From the NCBI GenBank assembly GCA_030602865.1, contig JAUVYX010000010.1:1-11275 (forward strand): 11,275 bases of DNA. Reading direction: 5' to 3'. The notes beneath the pieces are model-generated. The model ran no database searches. It saw only the letters and a list, made by a program, of their open reading frames with translations, and was not told the origin of the DNA. The position numbers and the translations under genes were made by a program. The stretch comes from Dehalococcoidia bacterium. GTDB lineage: Bacteria; Chloroflexota; Dehalococcoidia; GIF9; AB-539-J10. Positions within the stretch are counted from its first letter, which is position 1, and every line of letters starts with the position of its first letter. Below are positions 6,960 to 11,275 of this stretch, one piece after another.

Positions 6960-7127
6960 ATGAAAAGAAAAGGGCCAAATTGGATATATAGAATTAAGCT
7001 AAAGATTAAAAATATACTGGGAATGAATATCATCCTCTGCGATAACTGCAAATGGAATTGGCGAAGTTCCTGTCATCTTCCTGAGCGCCCTAATGCTGTA
7101 TGGTGCCCTGATTACAAGAAAAAATAG
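6960..7127 (+). CDS. Small four-cysteine (putative zinc-binding) protein, unassigned
   Basis: This ORF of 55 codons lies in the 327-bp gap between the ends of rho and tyrA. Its first 20 residues are strongly basic (starting MKRKGPNW). They are followed by a Cys cluster with the spacing C-x2-C-x7-C-x10-C (C27, C30, C38, C49) and the ending CPDYKKK. The arrangement CDNC..W....C....RPN...CPDY looks like a compact zinc-ribbon-type or metal-binding mini-protein, and the Trp and Pro residues around the cysteines do not look random. Three starts are possible: ATG 6954, ATG 6960, or ATG 7023, the last giving a 34-residue protein containing only the Cys module. A perfect TATAAT just upstream favours 6960 with a leaderless mRNA. 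I do not recognise the family by name. The protein is too small for a catalytic domain, so a DNA/RNA-binding or metal-binding role is the natural guess. Confidence 0.55.
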   Translation: MKRKGPNWIYRIKLKIKNILGMNIILCDNCKWNWRSSCHLPERPNAVWCPDYKKK

Positions 7128-7159
7128 AAACCACTAATATAACTGGCACCTGTTTTTTT
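7102..7159 (+). terminator. Possible terminator at the end of the mini-gene
   Basis: GGTGCC (7102-7107) can pair with GGCACC (7145-7150), and TG plus seven T residues (7153-7159) follow. The 37-nt loop is long for an intrinsic terminator and the left arm lies within the coding sequence, so this is tentative. On the opposite strand it lies just beyond the tyrA stop, but without a matching adjacent T-run in that orientation. No other terminator is visible between the convergent genes. Confidence 0.25.
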
Positions 7160-7161
7160 AA

Positions 7162-8043
7162 TTATAATAGTTCTATGACCCTGTACATATTTTCATAACC
7201 ACCGGCGAAATTGGGATTTTCCTTTTTGAAATCATCTTTAAGACTATGAAGTTTCTCAATAATTTTTTGTTTATTCCTGTTTTTAATCATGTCTGCCCAT
7301 GTTGCTGCTTTACTCAGAAACAAGTTTTCAATTTCTGTAATATGAGGTAATGTCATTTGCAAAGAAGCATAGAGATTCGTATCTTCTGTAACGACACTTT
7401 CAGTCAACATTAGCAACATTTTATAGGTGCTACCACTAATATTTCTTGTCTTTTGTAGCCTGTTAAGGCTTAGTAGAGTATCAGCGGAAACAATAGCAAT
7501 AAAGGAAGGTAATCCCAAAATTACGGACATCAACTCATCATGCTCATCAGGAGACATCTGAGAAACACGAGCACCTTTCTTGTTTAAATGAAGCTGAACA
7601 TGTTTGGCTAAATCCTTTTCTTTACTATTTGTAGGCGTCAGTACAAAATTCTTATTTACAATGTCCACAGCGCCAGGCCCAAACATGGGGTGCACTCCAA
7701 GAACTAAACTTTTTGCAATATATTTGTGCATTAACTCCATAGGGCGAGCCTTGATAGAGCTGATATCGATGACGATCTGGCCTGGCTGTATATGACATGA
7801 TATTTCTTTAACAGCCTCTTCAAAATTATCAATTGGCACAGATATTAACACTGCATCAGCCCTACTAATCGCCATTTCATTAGTCATGAGCTCCCCTGCC
7901 ATTATTATCTTCGCTTTGCGAAGTTCTTCACTGCGGTTATCGCTGATCATTACTTCCATACCCTCATTTAGCAACAATCTAGCAAACCACTGCCCCATCT
8001 TGCCAGCACCACCAATTATTGCAATTCTCAATTCTTGGCCCAT
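7162..8043 (-). CDS. tyrA: Prephenate dehydrogenase
   Basis: This 293-residue NAD(P)-dependent enzyme oxidatively decarboxylates prephenate to 4-hydroxyphenylpyruvate, the precursor of tyrosine. The N-terminal Rossmann domain has the dinucleotide loop IIGGAGKMGQWFA (9-21), followed by acidic D35. DISSIKA (93-99) and VHPMFGPG (117-124) are next; H118 is the expected catalytic His. PDEHDELM (165-172) begins the helical C-terminal dimer domain. No chorismate mutase or ACT domain is fused. The protein resembles the short archaeal/Dehalococcoides form (similar length to MJ0612 without its extras). One oddity is Ser180 in LGLPSF, where related enzymes usually have a His that contacts prephenate. 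The gene is last of the aro cluster, 5 bp after the pheA stop. The only candidate ribosome-binding site is GGAAGG (8057-8062), 13 nt before the ATG and inside pheA, so coupled translation is likely. Confidence 0.88.
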   Translation of the reverse strand: MGQELRIAIIGGAGKMGQWFARLLLNEGMEVMISDNRSEELRKAKIIMAGELMTNEMAISRADAVLISVPIDNFEEAVKEISCHIQPGQIVIDISSIKARPMELMHKYIAKSLVLGVHPMFGPGAVDIVNKNFVLTPTNSKEKDLAKHVQLHLNKKGARVSQMSPDEHDELMSVILGLPSFIAIVSADTLLSLNRLQKTRNISGSTYKMLLMLTESVVTEDTNLYASLQMTLPHITEIENLFLSKAATWADMIKNRNKQKIIEKLHSLKDDFKKENPNFAGGYENMYRVIELL

Positions 8044-8048
8044 AGTTT

Positions 8049-9119
8049 TTATTTTGCCTTCCGGTATGACCCCAATAATTTTACAAATATTGAATTATTC
8101 TCAAGATTGCTCAACGCTTCTCTCAATTCATTCTCATCCCGATAACCTTCACAATCTAAGTAAAAGTTGTATTCCCATGGTTTCTGTCTGGTAGGCCTGG
8201 ACTCAATTTTTGTCAGGTTAATATTCCGTAGCGCAAGTTCCTTGAGGGAGTTATATAGAGCTCCCGGTTCATGTCTCACTGAGAATACAATAGAGGCTTT
8301 ATCAATTCCTGACGGCAAAGCATCATGTTTCGACAAAATAAAAAACCTCGTGTAGTTATTCGGATTGTCTTCTATACCTCTTGCGATTATATTCATCTCA
8401 TACAATTCAGCCGCTCTAGCACTCGCGATAGCAGCGCTACCTTCTAACCTCTGCTCTTTTATCATCTTCACGCTGCCAGCAGTATCATATGTTGGAATTA
8501 ATTCACAGTTCAGATGTTTCAAAAATATATGGCACTGCCCAAGCGCTTGAGGGTGAGAAAAGACTTTCTTTATAAAACCCAATTGCGTACCAGGATTAGC
8601 TATCAGACAATGAACTACCCGAAGTTTTACTTCACCACACACCCGTAATGATGAATCCAACAGCAAATCGTATACCTGACTTATACTTCCTTCCGATGAA
8701 TTTTCAATAGGAACAATCCCAAACTCCTCTTCACCCTTTTCAACAGCCTTGAAAACTTTCTCAAAGCTCTCGTATGGTTTTATTGTAACTGAAGACCCAA
8801 AATAACTGAACGCAGCTTCTTCGCTATATGCTCCGAGTTCCCCTTGAAACGCCACACCGATAGTCTGCTGAACACTTTTACACGTTTGAATAATTTGTTT
8901 ATATATGTTTTCTATCTCATCGGGATTTATCTCTCTCGACAGAGCAGCTTTTCTCACTTTCCTAAATACCAAGGTTTCTCTTTGTTTATCTTCAACTAGT
9001 TCTCCCAATTGTTTTTTTTCATCACCTATTTGCTCAGCAATTCTCACTCTTCTAGCTATAAGCTCAACCATTTCAGTGTCTACCTGGTCAATTTCTTTTC
9101 TTAAATCTTCTAAATTCAT
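8049..9119 (-). CDS. pheA: Bifunctional chorismate mutase / prephenate dehydratase (P-protein)
   Basis: This 356-residue P-protein converts chorismate to prephenate and then to phenylpyruvate, the committed step toward phenylalanine. Residues 1-85 are an AroQ-type chorismate mutase helix bundle with LRKEIDQVD (6-14) and VEDKQRE (42-48). Residues 87-265 are the prephenate dehydratase with GAYSEEAA (96-103), ENSSEG (139-144), HPQALGQC (189-196) and the catalytic TRF (257-259). Residues 275-350 are the ACT regulatory domain. Its GALY (286-289) and ESRP (306-309) motifs match the phenylalanine-binding site of feedback-inhibited P-proteins, so inhibition by Phe is expected. The ATG overlaps the aroC stop as ATGA and has a good ribosome-binding site, GAGGG (9127-9131), at 7-nt spacing. 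The tyrA gene follows after 5 bp. All three domains are intact. Confidence 0.96.
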   Translation of the reverse strand: MNLEDLRKEIDQVDTEMVELIARRVRIAEQIGDEKKQLGELVEDKQRETLVFRKVRKAALSREINPDEIENIYKQIIQTCKSVQQTIGVAFQGELGAYSEEAAFSYFGSSVTIKPYESFEKVFKAVEKGEEEFGIVPIENSSEGSISQVYDLLLDSSLRVCGEVKLRVVHCLIANPGTQLGFIKKVFSHPQALGQCHIFLKHLNCELIPTYDTAGSVKMIKEQRLEGSAAIASARAAELYEMNIIARGIEDNPNNYTRFFILSKHDALPSGIDKASIVFSVRHEPGALYNSLKELALRNINLTKIESRPTRQKPWEYNFYLDCEGYRDENELREALSNLENNSIFVKLLGSYRKAK

Positions 9120-10204
9120 TCTATTACCCTCGGTAACAATACCGCTCTAATTGAAAAATCGCATAAAGTTATTGCCATCATTGCCTCCACAACAACAACA
9201 GCTCTCGGCACAATACAAGTATCATGTCTGCCAACTACGCTCATATCAACCACCTTCATTTTCTCTATATTCACTGCTTTTTGATTTTTTGATATAGACG
9301 CTGTAGGCTTAATAACAACCCTGAGTTCCAGAAGCATACCATTGCTTATACCGCCGAGAATACCACCGGAGTTGTTAGTTTCAGTAGACACCCTACCATC
9401 CTTAACAATAAATTGATCATTGTTCTCACTCCCTTTTCTCCGAGCTGATGTAAAACCTGAACCAAATTCCACTCCTTTAACAGCAGGTATAGCAAATAAT
9501 GCTTTAGCCAAATCCCCTTCCAGAGTGTCGAAAACTGGTTCGCCCAGACCTACAGGCATATTAATCGCCAGACCTTTAATAATGCCACCAACACTGTCAC
9601 CATGTTGTCTGGTCTCATTTATTAGAGTCTCCATTTCCTGTGCCGCCTTCAAATCAGCACATCTTATGTCGTTCTTACTGACATTCTCAATTATTTCGTC
9701 CAAGCATTTTGGTTTAGCTTCTATTCCTCCAATTTCTACTGTATAAGCCAGAACTTTAACTTCGATACTATTAAGTAGCTTTTTCGCTATAGCTCCAGCC
9801 ATTACGAAACCAGCAGTAATTCTTCCTGAGAACCTGCCACTACCTCTATAATCATTAAATCCACCATACTTCATAAAGGCAGTATAATCTGCATGGCTTG
9901 GTCTGTGCAGTAATACAGTTTTCTCATATTCAGAAGAATCAACATCCTCGTTCCGCAGCAACAAACATATTGGAGCACCTGTGGTACTATTATTAAAGAT
10001 ACCCGAGAATATTTCCACCCTATCCTTTTCCATCCTCTTCGTAGTGCCAACAGCACCTGGTCTTCTATTATCAACTTCTTTTTGAATATCGTTCTTACAT
10101 AGAGCCAAACCAGCAGGACATCCGTCAACGATAACACCTATACATCTGCCATGACTCTCACCAAAACTTGTTATAGTAAAGAATTTACCAAAACTATTTG
10201 CCAC
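9116..10204 (-). CDS. aroC: Chorismate synthase
   Basis: This 362-residue protein converts 5-enolpyruvylshikimate-3-phosphate to chorismate and needs reduced FMN. Motifs in order are FGESHG (14-19, with H18), VDGCPAGL (26-33), NRRPG (47-51), RPSHADYT (101-108, with H104), the FMN/substrate loop [13 protein letters not shown] (120-132), GDSVGG (202-207), KGSENNDQF (257-265), [13 protein letters not shown] (277-289) and [12 protein letters not shown] (325-336). FSGRITAG, rather than the SSARET of many proteobacteria, is the form I associate with Firmicutes, archaea and Dehalococcoides. The start is GTG. It gives the family N-terminus ([15 protein letters not shown]), overlaps the aroA stop by 11 bp, and has AGGAGG (10219-10224) upstream at the long spacing of 14 nt. 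The gene overlaps pheA by 4 bp at its end. Which flavin reductase supplies FMNH2 is not shown here. Confidence 0.96.
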   Translation of the reverse strand: MANSFGKFFTITSFGESHGRCIGVIVDGCPAGLALCKNDIQKEVDNRRPGAVGTTKRMEKDRVEIFSGIFNNSTTGAPICLLLRNEDVDSSEYEKTVLLHRPSHADYTAFMKYGGFNDYRGSGRFSGRITAGFVMAGAIAKKLLNSIEVKVLAYTVEIGGIEAKPKCLDEIIENVSKNDIRCADLKAAQEMETLINETRQHGDSVGGIIKGLAINMPVGLGEPVFDTLEGDLAKALFAIPAVKGVEFGSGFTSARRKGSENNDQFIVKDGRVSTETNNSGGILGGISNGMLLELRVVIKPTASISKNQKAVNIEKMKVVDMSVVGRHDTCIVPRAVVVVEAMMAITLCDFSIRAVLLPRVIE

Positions 10205-11275
10205 TTTCAGTAATTTGTCCTCCTACATCCTTAATCATTTTCCAGAATCCTGGAAATGTTTTTGATACGCAATCAGCGTTATTTATGGTTATTCCTCCAT
10301 CCTTCATTCCAAGTATAGCAAAAGCCATAGCAATCCGATGGTCTTTCCAAGAGTCAATTATTGCATTATGTGTCTCATTTCCCGTTATCATTAATCGATC
10401 TCTTTCTTCAATAATCTCCAGTCCCATACGTCTCAATCCTTCTACTACTGCAGCAACCCTGTCTGATTCCTTAATCCTCCCCCTGCTTATTCCCACAAAT
10501 TCACTGGTTCCAGTAGCAGTTGCTGCTAAAATCGCCATCGTAGGTAATAAATCAATACAATCCGTCAAATCAGCCTTTAGCGCTCGCAATCCTGACGATT
10601 TAACAATAATAGATTCCTTCTTCTTCTCAATCAAAGCGCCCATTTCTTTCAAAAAACATAGAAGAATCTTGTCTCCCTGCATGCTCTCCAGTTTCAGATT
10701 TGTCACTTCAATTCTTCCTGCTACAGCTCCCAAAGCCAGTAGGTATGAAGATGATGACCAATCACCTTCCACAAAATATTCAGTTGGCCTGAACAATTGT
10801 CTTGTAACCGTAAATTCAGTGAAATCATCTGAAAATTCTATATGTATGCCAAATTTCTTAAGACACTCTATCGTCATCAATATGTAGGGTTTAGATTGTA
10901 GTGGTGAACTGAGACTAATTCTGATCCCCTTCTCGGCAAATGGACCTGCAATCAACAAAGCTGACAAGAATTGAGAGCTCACATTACCTGCCAACTTGAC
11001 TAACCCTCCCTTTAATGTGTCACTTTCCACCACAACCGTTGGCTCATTTTCACAAAGATAACAATTTACCCCAATTTGTCTAAGTACCTGAATTAAAGGT
11101 TCAACCGGCCTCTTTATTAATGAAGGACCCGACACTAATCTAGTTTTTCCTGGGATAACTGAAGCGATAGCGGTCATGAATCTTAATGTCGTTGCGGAGT
11201 CACTGCAGTATAAATCACACTGTGCCTCATGAAACATCCCGCCGTTCACCAATAAAGATTCCCCATCCTGCTCTA
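10194..11275 (-). CDS. aroA: 3-phosphoshikimate 1-carboxyvinyltransferase (EPSP synthase), 5' end outside window
   Basis: This is the C-terminal 360 residues or so of a protein usually about 420-430 long. The frame stays open to the right edge, so the TTG at 11250-11252 is not the start and roughly 65-70 residues are missing. EPSP synthase joins PEP to shikimate-3-phosphate. Counting from that TTG as residue 1, motifs are [10 protein letters not shown] (18-27, the family's NSGTTLR), IKRPVEPL (46-53), [13 protein letters not shown] (89-101), [11 protein letters not shown] (163-173), DLLPTMA (234-240), RIKESDR (259-265), [10 protein letters not shown] (302-311) and CVSKTFPGF (328-336). KDHRIAMAF and the D-S-A-T-T-L-R variant recall the archaeal/Dehalococcoides branch. 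Whether the enzyme is glyphosate-sensitive cannot be judged because part of the PEP site is missing. The gene overlaps aroC by 11 bp and leads the visible cluster; earlier aro genes may lie beyond the edge. Confidence 0.95.
   Translation of the reverse strand, partial: EQDGESLLVNGGMFHEAQCDLYCSDSATTLRFMTAIASVIPGKTRLVSGPSLIKRPVEPLIQVLRQIGVNCYLCENEPTVVVESDTLKGGLVKLAGNVSSQFLSALLIAGPFAEKGIRISLSSPLQSKPYILMTIECLKKFGIHIEFSDDFTEFTVTRQLFRPTEYFVEGDWSSSSYLLALGAVAGRIEVTNLKLESMQGDKILLCFLKEMGALIEKKKESIIVKSSGLRALKADLTDCIDLLPTMAILAATATGTSEFVGISRGRIKESDRVAAVVEGLRRMGLEIIEERDRLMITGNETHNAIIDSWKDHRIAMAFAILGMKDGGITINNADCVSKTFPGFWKMIKDVGGQITESGK
10219..10224 (-). promoter_or_regulatory. Full Shine-Dalgarno (AGGAGG) ahead of aroC
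   Basis: A perfect AGGAGG on the minus strand lies within the last codons of aroA, 14 nt before the aroC GTG. The spacing is longer than optimal, but the site supports re-initiation of ribosomes that finish aroA. No better-placed in-frame ATG exists that keeps the conserved AroC N-terminus. Confidence 0.5.

Noticed and set aside
10198..10887. 229-codon open frame on the plus strand opposite aroA
   Set aside because: It lies wholly antisense to a conserved EPSP synthase, has low-complexity Ser/Ile-rich composition typical of antisense shadows, and shows no ribosome-binding site or domain.
11250..11252. TTG as the start codon of aroA
   Set aside because: The frame continues to the window edge with EPSP-synthase-like sequence, and the family needs about 65-70 more N-terminal residues.
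1..11275. Mobile elements, CRISPR arrays, defence islands, tRNA or rRNA genes
   Set aside because: No direct-repeat array, transposase, integrase, inverted terminal repeats or structural RNA signatures were seen. Almost all sequence is accounted for by conserved metabolic genes.

Overview
The window comes from a moderately AT-rich bacterial chromosome (about 40% GC by eye). It carries ordinary housekeeping and central-metabolism genes. Two things together suggest a member of the Chloroflexota, most likely class Dehalococcoidia. One is the compact reverse-strand run aroA-aroC-pheA-tyrA with archaeal/Dehalococcoides-like sequence signatures. The other is the pairing of GlcD-type flavin dehydrogenases with a LarA homologue. 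This placement is inferred from remembered gene order and motifs, not from a search.

Layout. Positions 1-3359 (+) hold a hydroxyacid module: the 3' part of one GlcD-type FAD dehydrogenase, a complete second paralogue, and a LarA-family nickel-dependent hydroxyacid racemase/epimerase whose GTG start overlaps the stop of the second dehydrogenase by 4 bp. Positions 3504-5238 (+) hold pyrG (CTP synthase) behind a near-consensus sigma70 promoter. Positions 5299-6834 (+) hold rho behind its own promoter and a long leader of about 235 nt. Between the convergent rho and tyrA genes, at 6960-7127 (+), lies a short Cys-rich ORF. It has a perfect TATAAT box almost on top of its start codon, which suggests a leaderless mRNA. 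From 7162 to the right edge the minus strand carries four end-to-end genes for the last steps of aromatic amino-acid synthesis: aroA (5' end cut by the window), aroC, pheA (chorismate mutase + prephenate dehydratase + ACT) and tyrA.

How the genes work together. The racemase would interconvert enantiomers of a 2-hydroxyacid (lactate is the prototype), and the flavoprotein dehydrogenases would oxidise one enantiomer to the 2-oxoacid. AroA and AroC make chorismate. PheA converts it to prephenate and phenylpyruvate, and TyrA takes prephenate to 4-hydroxyphenylpyruvate, so the operon covers the route to both Phe and Tyr except the final transaminations. PyrG and Rho are independent housekeeping functions.

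No mobile element, CRISPR array, tRNA, rRNA or defence system was seen. The most noteworthy items are the four-cysteine mini-protein, the coupled dehydrogenase-racemase module, two long perfect hairpins without U-tracts, an 18-codon upstream ORF that runs into the pyrG start as ATGA, and a Gln-to-His change next to the PyrG glutaminase nucleophile.
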